Source of the DNA: an uncultured Nitrospirota bacterium
GTDB lineage: Bacteria; Nitrospinota; Nitrospinia; CAJXCL01
Direction of reading: 5' to 3'
Assembly (NCBI GenBank): GCA_913051775.1
Contig: CAJXCL010000006.1
Location: forward strand, 1-64,000
DNA length: 64,000 bases
Of this stretch, positions 1 to 9,861 are shown in pieces. The notes under the pieces were generated by a model that was not told where the DNA came from, made no database searches, and saw only the letters and a program-made list of their open reading frames with translations. A program made the position numbers and the translations under genes. Each line of letters begins with the position of its first letter. Within the stretch, counting starts at the first letter, position 1.

Positions 1-540
1 CTATTGGAATGCAGATTATGGCTAAACATTTTGATGAGGAATCTATTTTCCGGTCCGCTTTCTCTTTTCAACAGAACACAGATCATCATTCAAAAAAACC
101 TGATCTGTAACTTTTATGATAAGATAAGCAGGATAAACAGGATTATAACGCGCTTTCTTCAAATTCCTTCTCTACTCTTTGTTTGCTCAATCCAGAAATT
201 TTCATTTAGACGTACCTACTATTAAAACGCTACAAATATTGATTTATTCCAATTTATTAAAAAAAATAATTTTTCTGGGAATAAAAGTGATCACCTCATC
301 GTTACTATTATACCCCAGGGTAGTGGATTTTACACCAAAAAAAGGAGGTGAATTGATCTAAAGGTTTGAATTTTTACTTGTTATTACTTTAACTTTTTCA
401 AATAGAAAGGAAGAGAAAGGTTAAGGGTTTTTTTTAGAAGTGCAATGACTGTGGCATAGTTTCTTACATCGATATGGTCGATACACTCCAAATAACGAAT
501 ACCGTTGACATTTTTTGATTTGCTAGTATAGAATTTAATT

Positions 541-2034
541 ATGCAAAATAAATTCAGAAATATAAGTCGCCTGATTGCAGTATTTATTTTAATACCCGTT
601 TATTCTTTCGCAATTACTCTAAACCTTGAGGAAAGGGTCATAGAGCATACATTAAAAAACGGTCTTAAAGTCCTGATGATGGAGAGGCACCAGTCTGCCA
701 CTGTAACCGCCTATATAAGAATGAATGTAGGATCTGTCGATGAAACTACAGGTAATACCGGCATTGCCCACATGCTGGAACACATGCTCTTTAAGGGAAC
801 TAAAACTCTTGGCACGATGGATTATGAAAATGAAAAACCAATCCTGGATGAAATTGATAAAGTTGCAGAGGAGTTGGATGCTGAGAGAAGAAAAGGAGCA
901 AGAATAGATAAATCCAGAATCAGGCAATTGCAAAAAAGATTAAAGGAACTCCAAGCCGAACATAAACCATTTGTGATACCGGATGAATTTTCTCAACTTT
1001 ACGCTAAAAACGGAGGAGTAGGGCATAACGCCGGCACCGGTAACGACGGGACAACGTATATGATCCGCCTTCCGGCGAACAAACTGGAACTCTGGGCGGC
1101 AATTGAGTCGGACAGGATGAGAGAGCCGGTGTTAAGAGAGTTTTATGCTGAGCGTGATGTGGTTATGGAGGAAAGGAGGATGCGTATAGAAAATTCTGCG
1201 GGAGGAAAACTTTACGAACAGTTCATATCCGCTGCGTTTACGGCTCATCCTTATGGAGTGCCAATTATAGGATGGTCGTCTGATATTAAGAACCTCTCAA
1301 AAGCGGAAACAAAAAAATTTTTAAAGACTTACTACTCGCCTAACAATGCTATCATAGGAATTGTTGGCGATATTAGTCCAGACGAAGTCATTAAACTGAT
1401 AGAAAAATATTTTGGCGATATTCCTTCACAACCACAACCCTCGCCTGTTTTAACTATTGAGCCTGAACAAATAGGTGAAAAAAGGGTCGAGGTTGTTCAC
1501 GATTCCGAACCTGAGTTGCTTATGGGATACCACAAACCAACCTTACCGGATCATGAAGATTATGTTTTTGATGTCATGGATAGCATCCTGAGTAGCGGTA
1601 GGACATCCCGTTTATACAAAAGTATTGTTTTGGAAAAACAAATTGCAACTGACGTAGGCACTTTCTCAGGCCCTGGTTCCCTCTATCCCAATATGTTTGT
1701 TTTTTCAGGAACTCCAAGGTACCCTCATACTGTTGAGGAACTGGAACAGGCCATTGAAGAAGAGATCGAAAAATTGAAGACGCAACCGGTCACCAAGAAA
1801 GAACTTCAAAAAGTTATCAACCAGATGGAAGCCGGTTTGGTCCGGGGACTTAAATCCAATTCAGGAATGGCGTCAAAACTAATTTATTATGAAGCAATTG
1901 CCGGAGACTGGAAATATTTTCTAACCCATATTGATAAAATTAAACAGATAACGACAGAAGATATTATGAAAACTACCCGGAAATATCTTGTGAGTCAGAA
2001 CAAAACAATTGCATACATTAAAAAGAAGCAGTGA
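541..2034 (+). CDS. M16 family zinc peptidase (pitrilysin/insulinase-like), catalytic subunit
   Basis: ORF with N-terminal signal-like segment and the inverted zinc motif HxxEH (HMLEHMLFKGT), then downstream M16 C-domain features. Confidence 0.93.
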   Translation: MQNKFRNISRLIAVFILIPVYSFAITLNLEERVIEHTLKNGLKVLMMERHQSATVTAYIRMNVGSVDETTGNTGIAHMLEHMLFKGTKTLGTMDYENEKPILDEIDKVAEELDAERRKGARIDKSRIRQLQKRLKELQAEHKPFVIPDEFSQLYAKNGGVGHNAGTGNDGTTYMIRLPANKLELWAAIESDRMREPVLREFYAERDVVMEERRMRIENSAGGKLYEQFISAAFTAHPYGVPIIGWSSDIKNLSKAETKKFLKTYYSPNNAIIGIVGDISPDEVIKLIEKYFGDIPSQPQPSPVLTIEPEQIGEKRVEVVHDSEPELLMGYHKPTLPDHEDYVFDVMDSILSSGRTSRLYKSIVLEKQIATDVGTFSGPGSLYPNMFVFSGTPRYPHTVEELEQAIEEEIEKLKTQPVTKKELQKVINQMEAGLVRGLKSNSGMASKLIYYEAIAGDWKYFLTHIDKIKQITTEDIMKTTRKYLVSQNKTIAYIKKKQ

Positions 2035-2162
2035 TTAATTGGCAGGAAGCAAATTCTATGGTTTTGAATACTGAATTAATTAATGTATTTATGATAAATA
2101 TTCATCACAGACAAAGAAGTTTGTCCATTCCACTCGGCGAGAAAAAATAGCACCTAAATCTT

Positions 2163-3593
2163 ATGAAAAAAAAATATTTACAATTAATATTCATCATTGC
2201 TGTAACAGTATTTTTTCAAGCTTCTGCCTTTTCTTCGGAGAGAGTTCACCCGTCCGACTTTACCTACAAGTCCATCAATCTAAATCCGCCGGTTCCGAAT
2301 AAAACAGTGTTAAAAAACGGCATGGTGATTTATGCCCTGGAAGATCATGAGTTGCCTATTTTTACTATTAACGCTGTAATTAAAACCGGGGCCATTTATG
2401 TGCCGGAGGACAAGACAGGGTTATCATCTATAACTGGCTCAGTTATGAGATCAGGCGGGACTAAAAATATGACGTGGAAAGAAATAGATGAAAAACTGGA
2501 ATTTATCGCCGGGTCTGTAGAAACTTCCATAGGCTCTGACTCCGGCTCCGCAATCCTTTCTGTGATGACAAAAGATATTGACGAGGGCTTGAAGATTTTT
2601 GCCGATGTTCTGATGCACCCGGTTTTTGCTCAGGAAAAAATAGATATTACAAAAAATCAGGCAATTGAAGCAATCAGAAGAGAAAATGACAATCCCGGTC
2701 GGGTGGCTAGTAGAGAATTTAGAAGGTTATTGTATCGAGATCATCCTTATGGACGCAAATCTACTATTGAATCAGTTTCGAGTATAACAAGAGAAGATAT
2801 TATAGCGTTCCATAAAAAATATTATCATCCCAACAATATCATGTTTGGTATTTCCGGTGATTTTAATAAAGGCGAAATACTGGATAAAATTCGATCAGTT
2901 TTTAAGGATTGGAAAAAGAAGGAAATTGATTTTGCTGAAGTACCGCCGGTTAAAAAAGACCTCAACAGGTCAGTCAATTATGTCTATAAAGACGTTAAAC
3001 AATCGGTTATCCGTCTGGGGCATATGGGGCTTGATTATAGAAATCCGGATCATTATTCCGTAATACTAATGAATTATATTTTGGGTGGTGGTAGTTTTCA
3101 ATCCAGAATGATGCAGGATATCAGAAACGACAGGGGGCTTGCCTACTCAGTATGGAGCTATTTTCAATTAGGCATGCGGGATATAGGAGTCTTCGCGTCA
3201 GGGACTGGCACTAAACTGCAATCAACTATAACTGTTATTAAGCTAATGGAAGATATTATAAAAGAGATGCGTGAAAGCCCTGTGAAGGATGAAGAATTAA
3301 GAAACGCGAAAGAATATCTTATAAATTCTTTTGTTTTTAAATTTACCTCTACTGCCCAGATAGTAAACCGATTTCTTACCTTTGAGCATTATGATTTGCC
3401 AACAAATTATTTAGAGACTTACCTTGAAAATATCAGAAAAGTAACCAAAGAAGATATTTTGCGAGTGGCGCAAAAATATCTTAAACCGGATCAAACAGTT
3501 ATTCTTGTTGTTGGAAATAAGGAAAAGTTTGAAGCTCCGCTAAATAAATTTGGCCCGGTAAATGAAATCAAATTAAAAAGCTATAAGAATTAA
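2163..3593 (+). CDS. M16 family peptidase-like protein lacking the HxxEH motif (likely non-catalytic partner)
   Basis: M16-like architecture (YYHPNNIMFGISGDF; GGGSFQSRMMQDIRNDRGLAYSV); no HxxEH; directly follows the first M16 gene. Confidence 0.9.
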   Translation: MKKKYLQLIFIIAVTVFFQASAFSSERVHPSDFTYKSINLNPPVPNKTVLKNGMVIYALEDHELPIFTINAVIKTGAIYVPEDKTGLSSITGSVMRSGGTKNMTWKEIDEKLEFIAGSVETSIGSDSGSAILSVMTKDIDEGLKIFADVLMHPVFAQEKIDITKNQAIEAIRRENDNPGRVASREFRRLLYRDHPYGRKSTIESVSSITREDIIAFHKKYYHPNNIMFGISGDFNKGEILDKIRSVFKDWKKKEIDFAEVPPVKKDLNRSVNYVYKDVKQSVIRLGHMGLDYRNPDHYSVILMNYILGGGSFQSRMMQDIRNDRGLAYSVWSYFQLGMRDIGVFASGTGTKLQSTITVIKLMEDIIKEMRESPVKDEELRNAKEYLINSFVFKFTSTAQIVNRFLTFEHYDLPTNYLETYLENIRKVTKEDILRVAQKYLKPDQTVILVVGNKEKFEAPLNKFGPVNEIKLKSYKN

Positions 3594-3711
3594 AACATAA
3601 CTCAAGCGATTGCATTCAAGTAAATAGAACACAGATATTGCTTTGCAGATTCGACCATGGAAGAGTACCTGCAAAGACTTAAAAGTGTTTAGCGAGCGTA
3701 TTCCCTGTACT

Positions 3712-3746
3712 GAAGATTCCCTGCAGTCTCGCTGCAGGGAATCTTC
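3712..3746. terminator. Perfect 15-bp hairpin (GAAGATTCCCTGCAG-TCTCG-CTGCAGGGAATCTTC) downstream of the M16 pair
   Basis: Exact inverted repeat read in sequence; no strong T-tract, so it could be a repeat-element hairpin rather than a terminator. Confidence 0.5.
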
Positions 3747-3794
3747 AATTAGCGGGTAAATTAGCGGGTAAAGGAAGATAAAAAAACTGCAAGA

Positions 3795-3917
3795 CTATTT
3801 CGATTTTATGTCTTCAATTTCTTTTTTAAGAACGCCAATTTCTCTAATATCCATATAAATATGAAAAAGCAGCAACCCCGTTAGCAAGATAAGCCATACC
3901 AAAGCCCATGTCGGCAT
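3795..3917 (-). CDS. Small single-TM protein (40 aa: MPTWALVWLILLTGLLLFHIYMDIREIGVLKKEIEDIKSK)
   Basis: ATG preceded by a strong SD (AAAGGAGGTGAT); hydrophobic helix then charged coiled-coil-like tail; below the ORF track cutoff. Confidence 0.65.
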   Translation of the reverse strand: MPTWALVWLILLTGLLLFHIYMDIREIGVLKKEIEDIKSK

Positions 3918-3941
3918 AAAATCACCTCCTTTTGAGATGAA

Positions 3942-5528
3942 CTATACGTTTTTTCCCGTAACATCCCAGTATTTTTTTAGAAAAAGAGTTTCCCATCTCG
4001 GTCTGTTTTTTTTAAAATATTTCATCAATGATTCGCGGTACATTTTCTTTCGGTCAAAAGGGACGGTTTCCGATCCCATACCGCTATAATGAATAACCCC
4101 TGAGCGGGGCAGGTACAGGACTTTCCAACCCTTTTTCCGGAGTCGATAAAACAGATCGGTTTCCTCTAAATAAAAAAAATAAATATCATCAAACCCGCCG
4201 ACTAATTCCAAAGCTTCCTTCCGAATTAAAAAACAAGCGCCTCTAATGGATGGAACACTGTAGGCTTTAGAATCTTTGTAAAACATTTCTCTTATATCGG
4301 CTTTTAATTTAAAAAAAGGTTTTAATAATTCATGCCCTATAGTAGGCTGCGGGCAAACGGATTTCTGTATACTCAAACTTTGCTGATAAAGTCGCGGACC
4401 CACAACCGCTGCTTTTTGTTCATTATCTAACACCTCCACTAAACACGATACAGCTCTATTGATAACTTCTACATCTGTATTTATATATAGCAGATATTTG
4501 TTTTTTGCTGCTTTAAAACCCTGGTTGGCAGCAAAAGCAAAACCTTTATTTTCTGAATTTCGAATGATTTTAGTCTTTGGATACATTTTAACAGTCGTTT
4601 CTATAGCCTTATCAGTAGACGCATTGTCCACAAGTATCCACTCTGAGTTGTCGGGATGCGTGATTTGATCGTTTGCTGCTAATTTTTCTAAACATTTTTC
4701 TAAGATTTTTCCTGAATTATGAGAAATTATTATTATAGATATTTTATTCGATAACTCAGTAATTGGATTAAAATTATTACTGCTCCTGTTTTCCCAAACC
4801 TTTGTATATTTAAGAAAAGTATATAAGCTATAAAGCACTGACAGTACAAATCCGTGTATGCCGTCCCTGAAGCCCTGCCTTAAAAAAAACATCTTTGCAA
4901 AAACTAAGAAAGGATTTACCCACATCCAGAACGTTAAAAAAGGAACTTTTTTATGAGAAAGTTCCTTTGCTGAAAGAGATGAGTAGTTTTCCATCTTTTT
5001 CAAATAACTTGATATTGATTTGTATGTAAAATGCTCTATAGGTTTTTTCATGAAGCCCACAGATCCATTTACAATCACCTTTTCATGGACTTCCCGCAGT
5101 TCTACATAAGACGCATCTTTTTTAAAAAGCCGTAAAGTATAATCAGGCCACCAGCCGCTGTACTTAATCCATTTGCCCAGAAAGAAATTTCTTCTTGGTA
5201 TGTAAAAACCATTAAAGGAATTATTATTTATTTTTTCGATGATCTCAGATTTTAATTCCGGAGTAATTCTCTCATCGGCATCAAGAATAAAAACCCAGTC
5301 TTTTTTAGCATGATCTACAGCTAACTGCTTCTGCTTTGAGTAACCCAGCCACTCATGTTGAAAGACCCTATCCGTATATTTTTTACAAATCTCCACTGTT
5401 TTGTCTTGACTGAAAGAATCAAGCACAACTACATCTTCAAAATCGCTGACGCTTTCAAGAGCATTCTGAATATTATTTTCTTCGTTCTTTGTAATAATGG
5501 TAACTGAAATTGGAATTTTCTTGTTCAT
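3942..5528 (-). CDS. Fusion of two GT2 glycosyltransferase domains (N-terminal WaaE/KdtX-like, C-terminal rhamnosyltransferase-like)
   Basis: N-term SVTIITKNEENNIQNALESV...VFILDADERI; second GT2 start ISIIIISHNSGKILEKCLEKL...LYINTDVEV...GACFLIRKEALELVGGFDDIYFFYLEETDLFYRLRKKGW. Confidence 0.88.
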   Translation of the reverse strand: MNKKIPISVTIITKNEENNIQNALESVSDFEDVVVLDSFSQDKTVEICKKYTDRVFQHEWLGYSKQKQLAVDHAKKDWVFILDADERITPELKSEIIEKINNNSFNGFYIPRRNFFLGKWIKYSGWWPDYTLRLFKKDASYVELREVHEKVIVNGSVGFMKKPIEHFTYKSISSYLKKMENYSSLSAKELSHKKVPFLTFWMWVNPFLVFAKMFFLRQGFRDGIHGFVLSVLYSLYTFLKYTKVWENRSSNNFNPITELSNKISIIIISHNSGKILEKCLEKLAANDQITHPDNSEWILVDNASTDKAIETTVKMYPKTKIIRNSENKGFAFAANQGFKAAKNKYLLYINTDVEVINRAVSCLVEVLDNEQKAAVVGPRLYQQSLSIQKSVCPQPTIGHELLKPFFKLKADIREMFYKDSKAYSVPSIRGACFLIRKEALELVGGFDDIYFFYLEETDLFYRLRKKGWKVLYLPRSGVIHYSGMGSETVPFDRKKMYRESLMKYFKKNRPRWETLFLKKYWDVTGKNV

Positions 5529-5611
5529 TTTTTCAAAAAAATGCTTTAAAGACAGAAAATGCAGATGATACCGATTTCACCAACTATATTCGGGAAACAG
5601 TAAAAAACGTT

Positions 5612-5641
5612 CTTGTTCCAAAGCTCCAGTTTGGGAACAAG
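5612..5641. repeat. Hairpin repeat CTTGTTCC-AAAGCTCCAGTTT-GGGAACAAG
   Basis: Near-perfect inverted repeat in an intergenic region (one-base bulge). Confidence 0.5.
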
Positions 5642-5785
5642 AGTATTTTTTTTGCGAACTCTGCTTCTTTGCGGTAAAAAAATATTCCCAAATAAAGAAG
5701 ATTTTATGGAATAACAGTATTATGAAGTAAAAAAATGAAATAACTTGCAATGCAAAATGTATCACATTATTATAACCCTTTCAAT

Positions 5786-6895
5786 ATGTGGACTATTTTT
5801 CATACTGAGGCTTCTTTAGGCTGGGGTGGGCAGGAAATAAGAATCCTAAATGAATCAATGGGTATGCGAGATCTAGGACACGAGATCATAATAATAACTC
5901 CTGCCAACAGCACCCTCATGAAGAAGGCCTCTGATCGGAGATTTGAAGTAATATCTGCGTCTTTTAATAGGAAAGATTATCCTGCGACATGTTTTAAAAT
6001 TTTAAAGCTGATTCAACTTAAAAGGCCGGATTTTATCAATACCCACAGTTCAAAGGATAGCTGGGTAGCAAGCTTTGCTGCAAGATTGTCTAACTACAAA
6101 CCCTTTATTATTAGAACGAGGCATCTTTCTACCCCTGTCGCGACTAATATTTTTGGTTCTGTTATATACAAATTACTGCCTCACAAGATCATAACTACCG
6201 GCGAAACAATTAGAGAACAACTTATCGAAAGAAACCATGTATCTCCTGAAAAAATCGTATCTATACCGACAGGAGTGGATTTTAAATTATTTGATCCAAA
6301 AAAATCTAAAAAAAAAATACGAAGGGAACTTTCTTTGACAGAGAATACACCTCTTGTTGGAATGGTTTCCGTGCTGAGGAGCTGGAAAGGCCACAATTTC
6401 TTTATTGACGCGACTGCCACTGTTTTAAAAAAATTTTCCAATGTAAGGTTTTTAATTGTTGGAGACGGTCCTCAGAAAGAAAATTTAACTAAAATAATTC
6501 AAGAAAAAGGACTATCGGAAACTATATTTATGCTAGGACACAGGGAAGATATCCCTGAAATCATGGCTTCTTTTAATATACTTGTACACCCTTCTTTTGC
6601 TAATGAAGGAGTCCCTCAGTCTATTGTTCAAGCCATGGCAATGGGGGTTCCGGTTATAGCGTCAGATATCAAATCTTTAAGCGAAGTTGTTACCGATGGC
6701 AAAACAGGGCTCCTTTCGCCCAGGAAGGATTCTGGAAAGCTTGCAAAAAGAATAATACTGCTTCTTAAAAATAAAGAGTTGATGCGAAAAATGGGGAATA
6801 ATGGACGAAAATTTGTTGTAGAAAAATTTTCTATGGAAAGAATGATAAGTTCTATAGAAAACTTATACAAGAATATGGTAGGAAACCTGCAGTAG
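5786..6895 (+). CDS. GT4 family glycosyltransferase
   Basis: Track ORF 5750..6895; internal start MWTIFHTEASLGWGGQEIRI looks native; GT-B motif HPSFANEGVPQSIVQAMAMGVPVIASD. Confidence 0.88.
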   Translation: MWTIFHTEASLGWGGQEIRILNESMGMRDLGHEIIIITPANSTLMKKASDRRFEVISASFNRKDYPATCFKILKLIQLKRPDFINTHSSKDSWVASFAARLSNYKPFIIRTRHLSTPVATNIFGSVIYKLLPHKIITTGETIREQLIERNHVSPEKIVSIPTGVDFKLFDPKKSKKKIRRELSLTENTPLVGMVSVLRSWKGHNFFIDATATVLKKFSNVRFLIVGDGPQKENLTKIIQEKGLSETIFMLGHREDIPEIMASFNILVHPSFANEGVPQSIVQAMAMGVPVIASDIKSLSEVVTDGKTGLLSPRKDSGKLAKRIILLLKNKELMRKMGNNGRKFVVEKFSMERMISSIENLYKNMVGNLQ

Positions 6896-7197
6896 TTTCA
6901 GTATAGCAATGATTAAAGCAGCCTGAGTTCTTGCGATTCCCAAAACCAATTTAATGAGATCGGTTTTTAATTCTCCTTCTTTATTTCGATTCCCAATCAA
7001 GTTGGGAATGACATTAAAGCGTTGCCCCTTTGTTTTCGGACAGCCTGAAAAAAATCATCCAATTTGGGTATGAATTGGTCATTAAATGGTATTAAAAAAT
7101 ATTATAATTAAAGAGATTGTATCGATTTCAAAAGCGCTGAATTTGCCTTAAAGGAACTATTCCTCTAAAACAAAGTAATAAGGTAAAATGATTATCA

Positions 7198-8385
7198 ATG
7201 AAGATAGCTATCGTTTTAATGAAGTATAACCCTTTTGGCGGGTATGAACGGCAGGCAGCTCTTTTAGCGGAAGCATTTGCTGATCGTGGAGATAATGTCA
7301 CAGTATTTGCAAATGAGTGGCTGGGGAACTCGCGTGCCGGTATTAAGTTTCAAAAAGTTCCGATGTTTAAAGGTATGTCCTGGCTTAAAGTTCTCTCCTT
7401 TGCCTTGTTTTCCAAACATTGTCTAAATCGTGAGGAAAATAATTTTGATATAATTATAGCCTTCGACAGAACCCTTGTAATGGATATTTACCGTGCCGGT
7501 AATGCTTGCCACAAAGAATGGATAAATTTTAGAAAACAACACGAAAGTATATTAAGTTTAATTTCCATAGCTATAAATCCACTCCACATTGTTATTAATG
7601 CAATAGAAAAATTTATTTTTTCTCAAATACAAAAAACTACCGGAAAAATTATTGTTCTTTCCGAAATTAGTGCTCTTCAGATTCGCCAGCATTATTCAGT
7701 AGAAGAAAACCGTTTTATTGTTGTACCTCCGGCAGTGGATTTAACACGTTTTGATAAGTCCAAATTACCGGTATACAGGAAAGAGCAGAGAAATAAATTA
7801 GGTATTGAAAAAAATACGTTGCTGCTTTTGCATGTCGGCTCCGGCTTTAAGATAAAGGGGCTTAACAGTACTATTGCGTCGTTATCAATTTTAATAAATA
7901 AAGGATTGCGAGCAGAATTGCTTATCGCGGGAAAGAATGGATCAGCGGTAAAAAAATATTTAAAACTCTGTCAAAAGATGGGGTTGGAAAACAATGTTCA
8001 CTTTCTGGGAGGAGTTAAAGACATTGAGCGTTTTTACGCTGTTGCGGATATCTTTGTTATGCCGTCTCTTTTTGAAACTTTTGGCATTGCAACTATAGAA
8101 GCATTATCCTTTGGATTACCTGTTATAATAGGCAGAGGCGCGGGGGTTTCATCGATCGTCGAACAGGAAAAAATTGGAAAGGTGCTTAATGTGCCCGCTG
8201 ATCCGGTTGAACTTGCTGACTTAATAGAGGAAACCGCTACAAATGAAAATGGCCTAAAGTCAGCAGGGAAAATTGATCAGGAAATTGAAAAAAGAATAGG
8301 CGTGTCTTTAAAATATGATCATAGTGAGATAATAAAAAAATATTTAACCGTTATCGACCAGGTGGCACAAAGAAAAACCTTTTAG
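7198..8385 (+). CDS. GT4 glycosyltransferase, WaaG/RfaG-like
   Basis: MKIAIVLMKYNPFGGYERQAALLAEAF; FVMPSLFETFGIATIEALSFGLPVIIG. Confidence 0.88.
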   Translation: MKIAIVLMKYNPFGGYERQAALLAEAFADRGDNVTVFANEWLGNSRAGIKFQKVPMFKGMSWLKVLSFALFSKHCLNREENNFDIIIAFDRTLVMDIYRAGNACHKEWINFRKQHESILSLISIAINPLHIVINAIEKFIFSQIQKTTGKIIVLSEISALQIRQHYSVEENRFIVVPPAVDLTRFDKSKLPVYRKEQRNKLGIEKNTLLLLHVGSGFKIKGLNSTIASLSILINKGLRAELLIAGKNGSAVKKYLKLCQKMGLENNVHFLGGVKDIERFYAVADIFVMPSLFETFGIATIEALSFGLPVIIGRGAGVSSIVEQEKIGKVLNVPADPVELADLIEETATNENGLKSAGKIDQEIEKRIGVSLKYDHSEIIKKYLTVIDQVAQRKTF

Positions 8386-8398
8386 TGCAAGATAATTT

Positions 8399-9010
8399 AT
8401 GATTGAAAAAGAAAGATTTTTGGAAATGTTTTTAAATGTTGTACCTCCAGACCTTGGTGGTTACCTGGAAGGTAATGCCGGGGGATCATCTATCAGGAAA
8501 ATTGAAGGTCAAACACTATATAAAATATGCAGTATTTTCCAACCTAAAACAATTGTTGAAACAGGAACTCATAGTGGTTGCTCAACAAATTACTTATTAA
8601 AGTATGCGGTGGAAAATAGAGCAACCGTCTATAGCTTTGACGTGGTTAGTAATGCCGGGGCAGACATTATTAAAGACCTGAGATCCGCCCTAGTACTAAA
8701 TAAACCCAAAAGAAAGCTGTGGCGAAAGGATGTAAACCTTGAAGATATTAAAAAAACAAGAGATATGTTTATTGAAACTGCTCAAAGAGGAATAGATCTT
8801 TTTTTTCACGATTCAGATCATAGATATAAGAATGTAAAGTGGGAATTCGATAATATTACTTGTTTTATGGGAAAAGGGTCTCCGGTAATTCTTCATGATG
8901 TTTTAAATGATACAGCAAACCATGAAACTCATTTGCTATTTAAAGAAGTAGTTTGTAGCTGGAAACATATATTTGATACACCGAGTGGGCTTGGCTTAAT
9001 AGTTTTATGA
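8399..9010 (+). CDS. Class I SAM-dependent methyltransferase (methyltransf_24-like)
   Basis: IVETGTHSGCSTNYLLKYA glycine-rich motif; DLFFHDSDHRYKNVKWEF. Confidence 0.75.
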   Translation: MIEKERFLEMFLNVVPPDLGGYLEGNAGGSSIRKIEGQTLYKICSIFQPKTIVETGTHSGCSTNYLLKYAVENRATVYSFDVVSNAGADIIKDLRSALVLNKPKRKLWRKDVNLEDIKKTRDMFIETAQRGIDLFFHDSDHRYKNVKWEFDNITCFMGKGSPVILHDVLNDTANHETHLLFKEVVCSWKHIFDTPSGLGLIVL

Positions 9011-9822
9011 AACCATTAATCAGCGTTATTATAGGAACATATAATCATTTATCATATTTGCAGCTTTGCTTGCTATCCTTGGAAAGGCAAACCTTCAATA
9101 ATTTTGAAGTGATTATTGCGGATGATGGGTCTGGAAACGAAATTGGAGATTGGCTTAAAACCTATGTTACTCGATTTTTCGTAAAACACTTATGGCAGGA
9201 GGACAAGGGTTTTAGAAAGTGCAAGATGTTAAATAGGGCTGTTCAAGAATCCAAATCAGATTATATAGTATTTATAGACGCAGATTGTATTTTGAGTAAG
9301 AATTTTCTTTCTGAACACTGGCGTTATCACGAAAAAGGAACTTTCTTGGGAGGAAGACGTGTATTGATAACAAAGGAGTTTGTAGAAAAAGTAACTGCTG
9401 AGATAATATTGGAAGGTAACTTTGATGGAATAAATCTATGGGGAATAAATCATATGCTTTCAGGTTATATTAAATACTATGAAGAAGCGTTAAGGCCGTT
9501 ATATTATTTAAGAAAAAATAATTTCTTCAATTTAATGGGATGCAATTTCTCCATTCACAAATCTGACCTGCTTTTGGTGAGAGGATTTGATGAAGAATAT
9601 GAAAGCAGGGGTGGGGGAGAAGATACCGATATTTCCTTGAGGTTAAAGACTGCCGGGTATAAGATGAAGTCAGTAAGATACCGAGCTATTCAGTTTCACC
9701 TCGGCCATGATATTCCTGAGGACAAATCAAAATCCGCAAAAATATTTTCTGAGAAAAAGAAAATGATTAAAACTGCTGCAGATGCTAAAAATATTAAGAT
9801 ATCATTGAGCGATATTCATTAA
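9007..9822 (+). CDS. GT2 family glycosyltransferase
   Basis: ISVIIGTYNHLSYLQLCLLSLERQ; FIDADCIL; GGGEDTDISLRLKTAGYKM; overlaps the previous gene by 4 nt. Confidence 0.9.
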   Translation: MKPLISVIIGTYNHLSYLQLCLLSLERQTFNNFEVIIADDGSGNEIGDWLKTYVTRFFVKHLWQEDKGFRKCKMLNRAVQESKSDYIVFIDADCILSKNFLSEHWRYHEKGTFLGGRRVLITKEFVEKVTAEIILEGNFDGINLWGINHMLSGYIKYYEEALRPLYYLRKNNFFNLMGCNFSIHKSDLLLVRGFDEEYESRGGGEDTDISLRLKTAGYKMKSVRYRAIQFHLGHDIPEDKSKSAKIFSEKKKMIKTAADAKNIKISLSDIH

Positions 9823-9861
9823 TCTATTTTTAAGATGCAGAGAATTATTAAAATTTAATTA

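Noticed and set aside
105-150. CAGGATAAACAGGATTATAA-like phrase, compared with TTATTCTGTAATCCTGTCTAATAA at about 39885
   Set aside because: Short, degenerate similarity; not distinguishable from chance in AT-rich DNA.
4-361. Track ORFs 4..225 and 179..361 at the left edge
   Set aside because: Low-complexity AT-rich translations with no recognisable motif and overlapping frames; the SD-like AAAGGAGGTGAATTG near 341 leads only to TTG-ATC-TAA.
5577-5765. Minus ORF of 62 aa
   Set aside because: Overlaps a hairpin repeat (5612-5641) and has no family features; probably spurious.
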